A DNA stretch of 64,000 nt from Cognatishimia sp. 1_MG-2023 (lineage in GTDB: Bacteria; Pseudomonadota; Alphaproteobacteria; Rhodobacterales; Rhodobacteraceae). Where the stretch lies: the NCBI RefSeq assembly GCF_030548175.1, contig NZ_JAUORX010000009.1:20819-84818 (forward strand). The letters run 5' to 3'. Under the pieces are notes generated by a model, which did no database searches, was not told where the DNA came from, and was given only the letters and a program-made list of their open reading frames with translations. A program made the translations under genes and the position numbers. Positions 36,069 through 46,500 of this stretch are shown in pieces (positions within the stretch are counted from its first letter, which is position 1; every line of letters starts with the position of its first letter).

Positions 36069-36352
36069 ATAGCTATATCCTGTGATTCCGTGTGTTTTGA
36101 GTCTGCTTAAGTCGCGCCCCTCAAGTCAACGATTTTCCACCGAATATGGGGTGATCGGCAAAGTTATCCACAAAATATTGCGGTTGCTTAGATGCCAGTT
36201 CGCCGTTTCAACACTAGAAATAGGCCATAAAGGGTGAGCACCAAGCGTTTCAACGAAGCTATCATTCAGCCAGCCGCCCAATCAGTTTCAATCTGGACAC
36301 CTCCTGAAAAATTCTAACAATTACGCCGTGCCACTTAAATCAAAGGATCGTT
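36069..36352. promoter_or_regulatory. smc/GNAT divergent intergenic region with a DnaA box
   Basis: This 284-base region between divergent smc and GNAT genes contains one perfect DnaA-box 9-mer, TTATCCACA, at 36164-36172. No cluster of such boxes or AT-rich unwinding element was noticed, so it is not an origin. It may be a DnaA-responsive site in the smc promoter; a chance occurrence is possible. Confidence 0.4.
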
Positions 36353-36811
36353 ATGTCTCAGGTTACCGTCGCAATCGCAGACCCAAGAGATCCACGCGCC
36401 ACTGCGTTGCTTCATCGGAGTCATGCGCTGATGCAATCGCTTTTTGCCGAAGAAGATAATCACTACCTCGAAGTGTCCGAACTTTGCGCGGCCAACATCA
36501 GCTTTTTCGTAGCGAAAAAGGACGAAACCTATCTTGGTTGCGTCGCACTTGCGAATAAGGGCCATTATGGTGAGATGAAGTCGATGTTTGTTGACCCGGC
36601 CACCCGAGGCCTTGGCATTGGTGCAGCACTCATGCAGCAACTTGAAACCGAGGCTCGTGCGCAAGGCCTTGTGGCAATTAAACTGGAAACCGGAGACACG
36701 CTTCACGAGGCCCATCGTCTGTACTATCGGTTCGGATTTTCCGATTGCGGCCCTTTTGGCGACTATACTGCCAGTCCTGCTTCTGTCTTTATGATGAAAT
36801 CGCTGACTTGA
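36353..36811 (+). CDS. GNAT-family N-acetyltransferase
   Basis: A 152-residue GNAT protein. The acetyl-CoA binding region is clear: EMKSMFVDPATRGLGIGAALMQQLE, with the Q/RxxGxG/A-type loop, followed by the strand VAIKLETGD and the YYRFGF segment. It stands alone, divergent from smc. Substrate is unknown. Confidence 0.88.
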   Translation: MSQVTVAIADPRDPRATALLHRSHALMQSLFAEEDNHYLEVSELCAANISFFVAKKDETYLGCVALANKGHYGEMKSMFVDPATRGLGIGAALMQQLETEARAQGLVAIKLETGDTLHEAHRLYYRFGFSDCGPFGDYTASPASVFMMKSLT

Positions 36812-36833
36812 TAGCTTAGAGAACAAGCGGCTT

Positions 36834-37199
36834 TCAGCAAAGCCTTACACCCAGACACGATATGCCGCTTTTTGGCGGCCTTTTCCAAACTGCGCGCTCT
36901 TCCTGAACTGGTAGCTGACTACAATCCAGCCTCCCTTTTAGCATTGCCACGTCCCCGTGCATTGTTTCCACCGTACATCCGGTCGCTTGTTCCATCGCCA
37001 ATTCAGCTTTTCGCGCGATGACCCCGATCATCGGTCGGCTCTCGGCATTAACCCGGATCGCCTCGGCCACCTCACCTTGATGGCGGATGTCGAAATAACT
37101 TCCATCAACCTCCACCTTTTGCACTGGTGCATTCCAAAATGCGGGGCTTGGCGTGTCACAGGCAGCTAATAGGAATAAAAGGCATAGAAAACGGTCCAT
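36834..37199 (-). CDS. Small lipoprotein of unknown function
   Basis: A 121-residue predicted lipoprotein: MDRFLCLLFLLAACD gives a short signal with lipobox LLAAC. The mature part has a GSYFDIRHQGEVAEAIRVN strand pattern and four further Cys. The start at 37199 is preferred over an ATG seven codons upstream because it places the signal at the N-terminus. I do not recognise the family. Confidence 0.65.
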   Translation of the reverse strand: MDRFLCLLFLLAACDTPSPAFWNAPVQKVEVDGSYFDIRHQGEVAEAIRVNAESRPMIGVIARKAELAMEQATGCTVETMHGDVAMLKGRLDCSQLPVQEERAVWKRPPKSGISCLGVRLC

Positions 37200-37241
37200 C
37201 CGCCTTCTCTGCCTCATCATAGTTAAGAATTTGTTAGCGGG

Positions 37242-38453
37242 TTATAACGCCGCGCGAATAACCTTTGCCAAACGCGCAACACCCTCACGAATTGTGGCTT
37301 CGTCTGCACAAGAAAAGCTCAACCGCATGGTATTGTGACCAGTTCCGTCAGCGAAGAATGCCGAGCCAGGAACAAAGGCCACCTTTTCCGTTTTCAAAGA
37401 GGTCGCGAAAATGTCGGCAGCATCCAATTGAGTTGGAAGCTTGATCCATACAAACATGCCCCCCTCTGGCTTCGTCCACTCTACCCCGTCTGGCATATGT
37501 TCGTTCAAAGCAGACAGCATCGCATCGCGACGCTCGGAATAGACATTTCGCAATGTCTCTACGTGCTCGTCAAACATTGTTTCTGCAACATGTGTCATAG
37601 CCATCTGGTTGATGGTCGAATTGTGCAGATCACCGGCTTGCTTCAATAGAACCATTTGCGAGATGAGAGGCTCCGCAGCGCAGACCCATCCAATGCGCAA
37701 ACCGGGTGAGAGTGTTTTGGAGAAGCTACCGCAGTAGATGGTACGGCAGTCATTGATGCACCCCTTTCGTGCAATCTCAAGCGCAAGAATTGGTGGGATC
37801 GCATCGCCGTCATAGCGTAAGGATTGATAAGCCGCGTCCTCAATAACGGCACAATCCAGTTCCTCGGCCATATCAAGCAATGCCTCACGACCAACCTGAT
37901 CAACAGTCTCGCCCGTTGGGTTCGCAAAGTCCGCAGACAAATAGGCAAACTTTACTTTTCCTCCGGCGGCTTCTGCTTCTGCTGCGAAATCAGAAGGGGC
38001 CCGATTGCTTAGAACATTCAAACGATCATAACGCGGTTCATAAGCGTTAAACGCGCCAAGCGCTCCGAGGTAGGTCGGCCAGTTGATCAACGCAGTATCA
38101 TTGGGGGACAGGAACACCTTCCCCAGATAGTCCAAGGCCTGCTGTGACCCATTTGTGATCATAATGTTGTCGACCGTACAGGTGACGCCCAGCTTTTGCA
38201 TCTGGCCCGCAAGCCATTCGCGCAATGGTAAAAACCCTTCGCTGATTGAATACTGCAAAGCAGAACCAGCAGATTCAGCAGACAGTGCCTTCTGGTATCC
38301 TTCCGAGAACGCAGCGGCTGGAAAAAGCGCCGCATCAGGTATCCCCCCGGCGAACGAAATGACGCCAGGTTGATCCAATAATTTCAATAGCTCGCGGATT
38401 TCAGACGCCTTCATCCTGGATGCGCGCGTCGCAAATACTTTCTGAAAGTCCAT
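37242..38453 (-). CDS. PLP-dependent aminotransferase, LysN/2-aminoadipate type
   Basis: A 403-residue fold-type I aminotransferase. Visible are SFAGGIPDAALFP at the N-terminus, NGSQQALDYLGKVF, NPTGETV, IEDAAYQSLRYDG and the PLP lysine in CGSFSKTLSPGLRIGW. This set resembles LysN/2-aminoadipate and aromatic or valine-type transaminases. ATG 38453 has GAGGAAGG about 8 bases upstream. It is divergent from a FadR-type regulator that may control it. Substrate is inferred only broadly. Confidence 0.88.
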   Translation of the reverse strand: MDFQKVFATRASRMKASEIRELLKLLDQPGVISFAGGIPDAALFPAAAFSEGYQKALSAESAGSALQYSISEGFLPLREWLAGQMQKLGVTCTVDNIMITNGSQQALDYLGKVFLSPNDTALINWPTYLGALGAFNAYEPRYDRLNVLSNRAPSDFAAEAEAAGGKVKFAYLSADFANPTGETVDQVGREALLDMAEELDCAVIEDAAYQSLRYDGDAIPPILALEIARKGCINDCRTIYCGSFSKTLSPGLRIGWVCAAEPLISQMVLLKQAGDLHNSTINQMAMTHVAETMFDEHVETLRNVYSERRDAMLSALNEHMPDGVEWTKPEGGMFVWIKLPTQLDAADIFATSLKTEKVAFVPGSAFFADGTGHNTMRLSFSCADEATIREGVARLAKVIRAAL

Positions 38454-38570
38454 CGAATCGCCTTCCTCTCCCAAATTTAATGAGACAGTATTGCAGACCT
38501 ATAATATGTCAACCTCGCTGACGTACGTGTGGAATTGCACCTCGCGTCACTTGCAGCCTTCCGTCAGCCA

Positions 38571-38589
38571 TGGTCATATGTTGTGACCA
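38571..38589. promoter_or_regulatory. Candidate operator upstream of the FadR-type regulator
   Basis: Perfect 6-bp inverted arms TGGTCA (38571-38576) and TGACCA (38584-38589) with a 7-base spacer lie 17 bases before the regulator start. TGGT/ACCA half-sites are typical of FadR/PdhR-group GntR proteins, so autoregulation is plausible. No experimental basis. Confidence 0.45.
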
Positions 38590-38606
38590 ATTTAGCCCGA
38601 GGCCCT

Positions 38607-39377
38607 ATGCCCTTTCAAAAAGTGACACCAGAAAAGCTGTCGACATCGGTCATTCGACAGATCGAACTACTGATCTTGCGTGGCATCCTACGTCCAGGAG
38701 AGAGACTCCCTTCTGAGCGAGAGTTATCCGAGCGCCTTGGCGTCTCTCGCCCATCCTTGCGCGAAGCAATTTCCGAGCTACAGGAACGCGGGTTGCTGGA
38801 CGCGAAAGCAGGCGCAGGAGTATTTGTGGCCGATGTATTAGGCAACGCCTTTAGCCCAGCATTGATCAAGCTGTTCGCAGCCCACGATGACGCCGTATTT
38901 GACTATATTTCCTTTCGCCAAGACATGGAGGGCCTCGCAGCTGAACGCGCTGCGAAATTCGCATCTGACACGGATCTGCAAGTCATTGACGCGGTCTTCC
39001 AAAAGATGGAGGCCGCTCATCCGAAACGGAATCCAGCTGACGAAGCGCGGTTAGACGCTGAATTTCATCTAGCGATAATAGAGGCCAGTCATAACGTCAT
39101 AATGCTACACATGATGCGTTCAATGTATGAGCTTTTGCGCGAAGGTGTTTTTTACAATCGCACGATGATGTTCAAACAACGCACGACCCGCTCCGAGCTA
39201 TTGGAGCAACATCGCCGTATTAATATTGCACTGCAATCACGTGATCCAATCGCAGCACGCAAGGCCGTCGAGGATCATCTGTCGTTCGTTGAACAATCAC
39301 TTGCTGATCATAGTAAATCACTACGCAATGAATCGATCGCACAGCAAAGGTACGAACACGAGCAGGATAGAGGCTAA
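38607..39377 (+). CDS. FadR/GntR-family transcriptional regulator
   Basis: A 256-residue regulator with an N-terminal GntR winged helix (GERLPSERELSERLGVSRPSLREAISELQERGLL) and a C-terminal FCD helical domain with metal-ligand-type residues (DAEFHLAIIEASHN, then ...EDHL near the end). This matches the PdhR/LldR group that senses organic acids. The start at 38607 has GAGG upstream; a longer in-frame start would be unusual. It is divergent from an aminotransferase gene. Confidence 0.9.
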   Translation: MPFQKVTPEKLSTSVIRQIELLILRGILRPGERLPSERELSERLGVSRPSLREAISELQERGLLDAKAGAGVFVADVLGNAFSPALIKLFAAHDDAVFDYISFRQDMEGLAAERAAKFASDTDLQVIDAVFQKMEAAHPKRNPADEARLDAEFHLAIIEASHNVIMLHMMRSMYELLREGVFYNRTMMFKQRTTRSELLEQHRRINIALQSRDPIAARKAVEDHLSFVEQSLADHSKSLRNESIAQQRYEHEQDRG

Positions 39378-39380
39378 AAT

Positions 39381-39409
39381 TAAAAAAACCCAGCCACATG
39401 GGCCGGGTT
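39381..39409 (-). terminator. Terminator of the atp F0 operon
   Basis: Stem AACCC..GCC (39387-39395) with GGC..GGGTT (39401-39409), one internal mismatch. On the minus strand it runs into seven Ts, so it ends atpF transcription. It may also stop the convergent regulator gene. Confidence 0.75.
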
Positions 39410-39447
39410 CCTTAATTCTTCAACAAGGTCGAAACCTAAATATTTGC

Positions 39448-40005
39448 TTAGTGCAACTTCGCATCAACATCTGCGATTGCAGCGTCGATCAATTTGTTAC
39501 CATCCGCAGCAGTCATGCCTTTTGCAATCACTTCATTGGCAGCGCCAACAGCGATCACAACAGCTTGGTCACGAACTTCTTTAACAGCCTTGGTTTGCGC
39601 AGAAACGATTTGCTCTTCTGCCGCGGTCAGACGACGCGCGATAGAGGCCTGCAAGTCGACCTTCGCTTGTTCAGCCGCCGCAGTCGCATCTTCTTTGGCT
39701 TGCGCCACGATGCGATTTGCTTGCTCCTGAACTTCTTTCTGCTTGCGCTCATAAGACGCCAGAATTGTCTGAGCCTCTTCACGCAACGCACGAGCTTCGT
39801 CGAGTTCCGACTGAATGCCCTCTGCGCGCTTATCCAAAAGGCCACTTAGTGTTGAGGGCACTTTGAACTTTAGCAGAACAAGAATGAAAAGGATGAACGC
39901 CAACAACACAACAAAGTCGGTGTTTTTCAGCGAAAGAAATGGTCCAGATGCAGCAAACGCTGGGGAGGCCATTGTCAGAGCAAGAAGAGTCGCCAGTTTA
40001 CGCAT
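39448..40005 (-). CDS. atpF: ATP synthase F0 subunit b
   Basis: Peripheral-stalk subunit b. The 185-residue protein has an N-terminal hydrophobic segment ([17 protein letters not shown]) followed by a long charged helix. It starts with a leader-like [19 protein letters not shown], as in other Rhodobacterales b subunits. It is the last gene of the operon, five bases after atpF'. Confidence 0.95.
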   Translation of the reverse strand: MRKLATLLALTMASPAFAASGPFLSLKNTDFVVLLAFILFILVLLKFKVPSTLSGLLDKRAEGIQSELDEARALREEAQTILASYERKQKEVQEQANRIVAQAKEDATAAAEQAKVDLQASIARRLTAAEEQIVSAQTKAVKEVRDQAVVIAVGAANEVIAKGMTAADGNKLIDAAIADVDAKLH

Positions 40006-40010
40006 ATCTC

Positions 40011-40553
40011 TTACCCCTTCATCCGTGCTTCAACAGCAGCTTTAACGGCTTTGGCATCTGCCTTACCACCAAGTGCTGCAACGATTTCTTTAGCCGTATC
40101 GGCTGCAACGTCGCGGATGCTGTCCACGGCACCGGCCCGAATTTCGGCGATTGCCTTTTCGGATTCGGCAGCTTTGGCAGCGATCTCAGCGTCCGCTTTC
40201 GCGATTGCCGCATCCAAATCGGTCTGAATTTCTGCTTTGGCTTCACCAACAATGCGCTGTGCTTCCGCACGTGCATCGACAAGCGCCTGATTATAGGCTG
40301 CTTCAGCTTCGCCAGCTTTCGCCTTTAGCTCTTCAGCCGCGGCGATGTCATTTGTGATTGTCCCCTGACGCTCTGCCAGAACCGCAGCAATGCGCGGAAG
40401 CGCGATGCGCGAAAGGACGAAGTAGATCACGACAAGCGTGACCAATAGCCAGAAAATCTGGTTACCCCAGTTAGAGAAATCCAGCTGTGGCATGCCTGGA
40501 GCCGAAGCAGCGTCTGCTGCGTGGCCTGCGGCGGCGTGTGTATCTGTCGCCAT
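40011..40553 (-). CDS. atpF': ATP synthase F0 subunit b'
   Basis: Second, divergent b-type stalk subunit, found in photosynthetic and many alphaproteobacterial lineages. The 180 residues begin with an Ala/His-rich extension, then the membrane segment [20 protein letters not shown] and a long Ala/Glu/Lys coiled coil. Together with b it forms the heterodimeric stalk. Confidence 0.95.
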   Translation of the reverse strand: MATDTHAAAGHAADAASAPGMPQLDFSNWGNQIFWLLVTLVVIYFVLSRIALPRIAAVLAERQGTITNDIAAAEELKAKAGEAEAAYNQALVDARAEAQRIVGEAKAEIQTDLDAAIAKADAEIAAKAAESEKAIAEIRAGAVDSIRDVAADTAKEIVAALGGKADAKAVKAAVEARMKG

Positions 40554-40635
40554 AACGTCCTCCTGGGAACTTCCGTAGTCTTACGGGTGAACGGCTAATG
40601 CACGTCCACCCGCACGTAAGGATGGTTCCGCTAGA

Positions 40636-40860
40636 TTAGACGGCGAACATCAGCAGAAGTGCAACTAGGAACGAGAAGATGCCCAGTGCTTCTGCGAACG
40701 CGATACCGATGAACAGTGTCGCTGTTTGAGATGCTGCTGCGGATGGGTTACGAAGTGCGCCAGCCAAGTAGCTTGCTGCAACGTTACCAACGCCCAGTGC
40801 TGCTAGACCGGTACCTAGACCTGCGAGACCTGCGCCGATGTGTGCGAGTTGACCTTCCAT
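40636..40860 (-). CDS. atpE: ATP synthase F0 subunit c
   Basis: Proton-carrying ring subunit of 74 residues with two hydrophobic helices. The first has the glycine-rich [16 protein letters not shown] packing motif; the second carries the ion-binding Glu in [13 protein letters not shown]. The residue context indicates a proton, not sodium, ring, although this is a general inference. Confidence 0.97.
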   Translation of the reverse strand: MEGQLAHIGAGLAGLGTGLAALGVGNVAASYLAGALRNPSAAASQTATLFIGIAFAEALGIFSFLVALLLMFAV

Positions 40861-40946
40861 GGTGAATTCTCCTTACGTTGGAAGTTTATAGAATAGATGT
40901 GAAACGTTTGAACTGTTGGGTGAGCCGAGGTTGCCCCGGCTGCCCA

Positions 40947-41738
40947 TTAGTGTGATGGATGCAATGCGTCCCGAAGGTAAACGCATGTGAGGATCGCAAA
41001 GACGTATGCCTGGATAAAGGCAACCAGAACCTCAAGTGCATAGAGTGCCGTGATGCCCAAGATGGACAGCGGGGTCACGATAATACCAACCGCTGTTGGG
41101 ATTTCGTTGACAACCAGCGCCGCCGCGAAGGCTGCGAAAACTTTGATAACTGCGTGGCCAGCCATAACGTTACCCGCAAGACGAATAGAGTGGCTAACAG
41201 GGCGTACGAAGTAAGAGATCAGTTCGATAACTGCCAAAACCGGACGCAACGCCATAGGAGCGGAAGACACCCAGAACAATGCAAGGAACTTAGCGCCGTT
41301 CTTCGCGAAGCCAACTGCAGTTACCGTTACAAAAACCAGCAAAGCAAGCACGACAGTGACAGCAAAGTGTGATGTTGTAGTGAACGACATTGGGATCAGG
41401 CCCAAGAAGTTCGAGAAGACGATGAACATGAACAGAGTCATGATGTATGGGAAGAACCTCACAGCGTCTTTGCCTGCAACGTCTTCGACCATTTTGAAGA
41501 TGAAACCGTAAGCAAGCTCAGCAATAGACTGAGCGCGCGTTGGGATAACTGCTCTGCGAGATGAGCCGAAAACCATCATTGCCACCAAGCCAACAACCGC
41601 TAGGGCCATCCACAGGGTCGCGTTTGTGATGGTGAACATGCCAATGTGATCGCCGCCAAACAGAGGCTTCACAGTGAACTGATCCATTGGGTGGAAAACC
41701 AAACCACCTTCGTCTGCGCCGTGTACTTCGCTTGCCAC
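40947..41738 (-). CDS. atpB: ATP synthase F0 subunit a
   Basis: Stator half-channel subunit. The 263-residue membrane protein has the essential arginine in [14 protein letters not shown] and the C-terminal half-channel helix region ([20 protein letters not shown]). The usual length for alphaproteobacteria is about 250. Confidence 0.97.
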   Translation of the reverse strand: MASEVHGADEGGLVFHPMDQFTVKPLFGGDHIGMFTITNATLWMALAVVGLVAMMVFGSSRRAVIPTRAQSIAELAYGFIFKMVEDVAGKDAVRFFPYIMTLFMFIVFSNFLGLIPMSFTTTSHFAVTVVLALLVFVTVTAVGFAKNGAKFLALFWVSSAPMALRPVLAVIELISYFVRPVSHSIRLAGNVMAGHAVIKVFAAFAAALVVNEIPTAVGIIVTPLSILGITALYALEVLVAFIQAYVFAILTCVYLRDALHPSH

Positions 41739-41740
41739 GT

Positions 41741-42070
41741 CTAGTCCCTCTCGTCTCTCTCGGCTTCTTCAGCCAATTTCTTTTCTTGGATTTCCTTAGC
41801 GCTGCGGAGCATTACATTCACCCCGGCCGCGAAACCCAGCATTATGAATAGCACCATGAAGATTGGCATTGTGCCAAACAGGCTATCCAGCCCAAATCCG
41901 ATGCCGAATCCGATCAAAAGACCGGTAACCAACTCAACTACCATCCGCCAAGCAAGTTGCGCCTGAGAATGGTGTTCTTCCATGTGATCTTTGGGTGCCT
42001 GGGCCTGTTTGGCCGCCTCGATCCGCGCTTCAAGCTGCTTAAGCCGCTCTTTGTCATCAGGATCGGTCAC
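41741..42070 (-). CDS. atpI: AtpI-type assembly protein of ATP synthase
   Basis: A 109-residue membrane protein that helps assemble the c ring. It has a charged N-terminal helix ([17 protein letters not shown]), then two transmembrane segments ([19 protein letters not shown] and [17 protein letters not shown]). The GTG at 42070 (M-T-D-P) is preferred; a GTG four codons upstream is possible. It leads the atpI-B-E-F'-F operon. F1 genes are elsewhere. Confidence 0.9.
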   Translation of the reverse strand: MTDPDDKERLKQLEARIEAAKQAQAPKDHMEEHHSQAQLAWRMVVELVTGLLIGFGIGFGLDSLFGTMPIFMVLFIMLGFAAGVNVMLRSAKEIQEKKLAEEAERDERD

Positions 42071-42353
42071 GCACAATTCCACTGGTTGAACTTGGCGCCT
42101 TGCTAAGCCTATGGGCAGCCCGAGTCAACGAGAGTCTACAGATCGACGAGGGCAATCATAACCAATTGAAAAACATACATTTTCACAACTCTGACATCCG
42201 AATCCCACTACCGAAAAGTCAACTACACAGTCAATACACAAAATTTCCAGCATTCAACGAAATGGTTGAATATAACTTCAGCCTAATTGCCTGGTCCGGA
42301 ATATAGCGACTTTCAGAAACGTAGCGGAACTGGCTGGTTGATGGTGGACCACG

Positions 42354-42437
42354 ATGTCGACACGTCGGCACCCAAGCCCTCTTAGACCAAAAGCGCGCCA
42401 TTAACTGATGTCTGCGCAACCTGAATGTCGACACGTC
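42354..42437. repeat. 13-bp direct repeat pair in the atp-IS3 intergenic region
   Basis: The 13-mer ATGTCGACACGTC occurs at 42354-42366 and again at 42425-42437, 71 bases apart in the same orientation. Each copy contains the palindrome TGTCGACA. The region 42071-42478 otherwise holds no supportable gene. It marks the left edge of the accessory island and probably contains scrambled remnants of mobile DNA. Confidence 0.5.
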
Positions 42438-42478
42438 AACGCAATGACACGCAGTCAATCGTAGCATGGGTCAGGCCA

Positions 42479-43174
42479 TCAAGCCGCAATACCATACTCA
42501 CAATCGTAACAATTGCCCTTTCCGCTCATGGACACCTTGAAGCCGTGCTGGCGCAGGATCTTCTGATAGTCGTGAGAACAGTATTGCGACCCACGATCCG
42601 TATGATGGATGCAGCCTTTGGGCGGTTGCCGGAATGCAATCGCCATGTTCAACGCCCGGATCGCCAAATCCCGTTTCATCCGATTGCTGACTGCCCAGCC
42701 AATGACACGACGTGAATGCAGGTCCAGGATCACCGCAAAATAAAGCCAACCCTCTTGGGTCCAAACATAGCTGATGTCACCGGCCCATTTCTGGTTCGGC
42801 GCGTTGGCGGTGAAGTCACGATCCAGCAGGTTCGGCGCAATGTTGAACTTATGATCGCTGTCTGTGGTGACCTTGTGTTTACGGGTTCTGACGACGGATA
42901 TACCATTCTGACGCATCAATCTGCCAACCCGGCGGTGGCCCACATCCAGACCGATCTCTTTCAACTCTTCAGTCATGCGCGGACGACCATAACTGCCAAG
43001 GCTGAGACGGGATTGCTCTTTGATATGTGCAAGCGTGACCAAGTCAGACCGCTGTCTTCGGCTGGCAGGACGGTTGCGGAATGCGCGTAGCCCGCGTGTG
43101 CTGACACCGACAACACCGCACAAACGGTCGGTTGGAAAGTGGGCCCTATGCTCTTGGACAAACCTAAATCTCAT
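42479..43174 (-). pseudogene. IS3-family transposase orfB, C-terminally truncated
   Basis: A 231-codon frame encoding the DDE integrase domain of IS3 orfB. The first Asp (WAGDISYVWT) and second Asp (HTDRGSQYC) are present. After SGKGNCYD the sequence changes to a few unrelated residues and stops, so the catalytic Glu that normally follows within about 10 residues is absent. It would be made by -1 frameshift from orfA at an AAAAAAG run near 43,185-43,192: the shifted frame reads through without a stop into the orfB ATG. Inactive by prediction. Confidence 0.85.
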
Positions 43175-43492
43175 TGCTTTAGGCCCGCTTTTTTAGGATT
43201 TCCCTCTCCTCCTTGAGAAGCCGGACCTCACGTCGAAGCCGCTCATTCTCTTTCGCGAGGTCCAAATCCTCTTTGGAAACCACATCTGTGTCTCGATGCG
43301 CTGTAATCCATTTATTCAGTGTCGACATCCCAACACCAAGATCGTCAGCGACCTGCCTGCGTGTAAGCCCGCTGGTCAGTGCGATACGCACAGCATCTTG
43401 GCGGAATTCATCCGTCCGTTTCAGTCCCATAGTTCATCTCCTTTGTTGCACTAAATGCTATCAAAGGGGCGGCACTAAAGCGTGACAGGTAC
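42488..43492 (-). mobile_element. 3'-truncated IS3-family insertion sequence
   Basis: An IS3-type element with orfA, an A-rich slippage site and orfB, all on the minus strand. The promoter-proximal end lies somewhere around 43,450-43,495. The distal end is missing because orfB homology stops after GNCYD near 42,495, so the last part of orfB and one terminal repeat are lost. Exact ends are estimated and I could not confirm terminal inverted repeats. It lies immediately downstream of the beta-barrel gene. Confidence 0.75.
43179..43430 (-). CDS. IS3-family transposase orfA
   Basis: An 83-residue DNA-binding orfA. It has an N-terminal helix-turn-helix (TDEFRQDAVRIALTSGLTRRQVADDLGVGMSTLNKW) and a leucine-zipper-like tail (ENERLRREVRLLKEEREILKKRA). 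It looks complete. The AAAAAAG heptamer overlapping its last codons is the usual frameshift site for making OrfAB. It belongs to the truncated element, so it has no active partner here. Confidence 0.88.
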   Translation of the reverse strand: MGLKRTDEFRQDAVRIALTSGLTRRQVADDLGVGMSTLNKWITAHRDTDVVSKEDLDLAKENERLRREVRLLKEEREILKKRA

Positions 43493-43535
43493 ACTCTTGG
43501 TCCTCCAATGAGGAAGACGCATGCGTGTATCCAAC

Positions 43536-46500
43536 TTAAAACTTGGCGACGAAGTTCACAAATATACCTTTGTCATCCAACGTCAGGTCAGAAAGGTCAT
43601 CGGAAAAACTCGCAAAATTGTAACCGATGCCCAACTTCACATTATTCCCAATATGCCGATAAGCGGCCCCCACAAACCCTGTCTCAGAGAGACCTGCTTG
43701 TTTTGCCTCAAGATGACGTGCCTCTAACAAGATGTCCCATTTGTGGGTCGCATGATACCGAGCATTAAGAACCGCCAACCATGCATCATTTCGCGTCAAT
43801 GGCGTTGTGTTGTTAGGAGAGCTATAAGACCAACGTCCCCCTAGCTTACCACCCAATGTCCACTGATTTGAAATGTCGTAATTCAAATCAACAGAGGCGA
43901 TATGGCTTTCTTGACGTGGCCCACGAGTTGAAACACCGTCAAGTTCTTGACCAACCATGTCGTACAAATAGCGATACTGAAACAAGAGGTTAAGACGATC
44001 ATTGTCGATGGGGCGGTATGCATAACCCAAAACCAAATCGGCGTAGGTGCCGCTTGCAAAAGACGCGTTGTTGCTGATGGTGTCAGAATATTCAAAATCG
44101 AATAGCAGACGCTGATCCTCGTCGATTTTGTAACGTGCCGCGGCGGCCAACAGGTAAGAGTCTGCGTCGCGGTTCACCCCTCCAATTGTGCCGTCGTCAT
44201 GGCGCAATTCAATGCGTACATTCGCATCGATATTCTCGCCCTCGCTATAACGAATGCCTAGAGACAACGCGTGGCGATCAAATTGCTCTGGCCCGTCGTC
44301 AACCTGCCCGACCTCTATCGCCGTACTAAATGTCAGCGCCTCAGTCGCGCGGTATTCTACCCCATAAGCACTGGTTAATGACTTATGACGCCCAAAGTTA
44401 TCAAAGGTGTTCTCGCCAAAGAAATCGACGCTCTCGGAAACCTTTCTTCGACCACCTGCGACCCATGTTCCAGCATCCCGCCCCAAGAGGGTTACGCCGG
44501 CAAAATCGCGGCCTGGCTCGAGACGGTAGCCCACATAAGCGGATCTGTCGGGCCCAGATTGGTAACTTAGCTTAACGTCACCTCCAACACCCAAAGTGCC
44601 GTCAGAAACTTCACCTTGTACAGACCAGTTGTCGTTGAACTTTAATTCAGCGCCGACACCGTACCGATCATTCTTGCGCAAGCCTCCGCTTCTCTTAACC
44701 GTTTTCTGGCCAAACACATAGTATTTAAAGTCGTCGCTCGGCTGTACTGTAACACGCGCGGCAACATCTGTGCGTATACCGTTTTCTGTCGCTGCTCCAA
44801 GTGGTGTGGCCTTTTCGAGATGAGCGACACCAAAGTCCAAATTTATCTTTTCCGAAACTTTGTAACCAACCGATAGCTCACCTTCTTTCAAAGACTTACC
44901 GGTAGTGTCTCTATAATCATCATACGCAAATCGGAATGTTAAATCTTCGCTCGGTTCGATATCAAAGCTGAGCCCCCAAAGTTCTTGGTCATTGGCAACT
45001 TGGTAGTCCAAAGTCGAAAACCCTGCCGTGCGGTTTTCATAATAGGCCCCAATCGTGCCCGGTACCGCCGCGCTCAGATCTTCCAAATCTACCTGAGTGT
45101 TAAATCGAAGCGCTGTACCGGTGCCCCCAGACGTTCCTGTTGTCGGATTGGTTGTTACGATCAAGCCACCATCGGACGACACTGTCGAAGCAAATCCTGG
45201 GCCAGAAGTTTCAGCATATTCAAGCTCTGCAAAGCTGCGTTCAGAATATTGCCAACGTAGATCCACACCCACGGCAGATTGGTCTGCAATGCCAGTTTGT
45301 TCGACAATACCTGTAGCCCCAATGCGCAGCTGATCTGACACCCATCCTTCGGCACGGGCGCCATAGCTTAGACCATCTATATCCGTTCCGACCGGCGTGA
45401 ATTCATATTGTGCTACCAGAAACACATCCAAATCTGCGTTCGGGCTTGTCACAATAGCTCCAGTAGAGGATGTGCTATTCAATGGCTCGACCAGAGTAAT
45501 CACACCTTGGATATAGTTAATAACGTAGTCACGCCCTTCGACCAATGTCCGGGTTTCCACAAGACGGCCGTTCAAACCATCACGCAGTTCAATGCTTAGG
45601 GTTTCGGACGCAACGGAAATATCTTGTTGGTTCAAGAAATAAATCGATCCGCCGGTTCCACGAAATGCATCACGCGCTGGCAAGCGATCTGGTGAAGCAG
45701 CATAGGCCTCTACCGAAAATCTTGCGTCGCCATTTTGAGTTTGCTCAGGGCTTTTGTAGACAGCTTGCGCCCCATATAGGTCGCGTTCGTTGCGCAGATA
45801 ATGCGACCCAGAAATCGTGCTTTTGTAGTTGCCCCACAGCACATGATTGCCGTTCTTTTCAGCCTTTAGATAGAATTTACCCCGTGTTGGTGCAGCGTCT
45901 TCGATGGTGCTGTCATCCCCAAACATGGGATAACTGTTTTCAGCCGTCAGCCGCAACAACAAGTCTTGCGGATCTTTACCGTCAAAATCACGAAACAAAT
46001 TCTTAAGTTCACGTTCGCCGGTGTCCGCGCTCGCAGTAATTGTCCAACCATTCTGCGTACGCCCTGTGGCAAATCCTGCAATACGCCCATGGTTATAATT
46101 TCGCGGCAAGGTAGCGCCGGTTGTCGTCTCTAGATCGCCCAAGCGGCGGCCAAACGTCAAATCGGCCGTTCCAGTATAGAACCATTCATTTTTAGGAATG
46201 GTTAGATCACGCTCAAAGTAAACACCTTGGACGGGCCCTACCGGACGAATAGTGACGGTTTGATCCCCCGGGGGCAGAATACGCTGCAACACAAAAGATC
46301 CATCAGATGAAGCGGTAACTGTTTCGCCTAAAACCTGAACGCGTCCACCAGGTGTTACATTGGTGCCGCTTACCGTTACAGAGCCACCAAAAATAGGTAT
46401 GCTCTGTTTGACCAACGTACTTGTGCCCAGTTCGATTGCTTGAGCATCATCATCAAGGATTGGACGATTTTCACGTACACTTAAAGGCAATCCTGCCGTC

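Noticed and set aside
36069..36352. Replication origin suggested by the DnaA box
   Set aside because: There is only one perfect box, with no cluster, no unwinding element and no dnaA or hemE-type neighbours.
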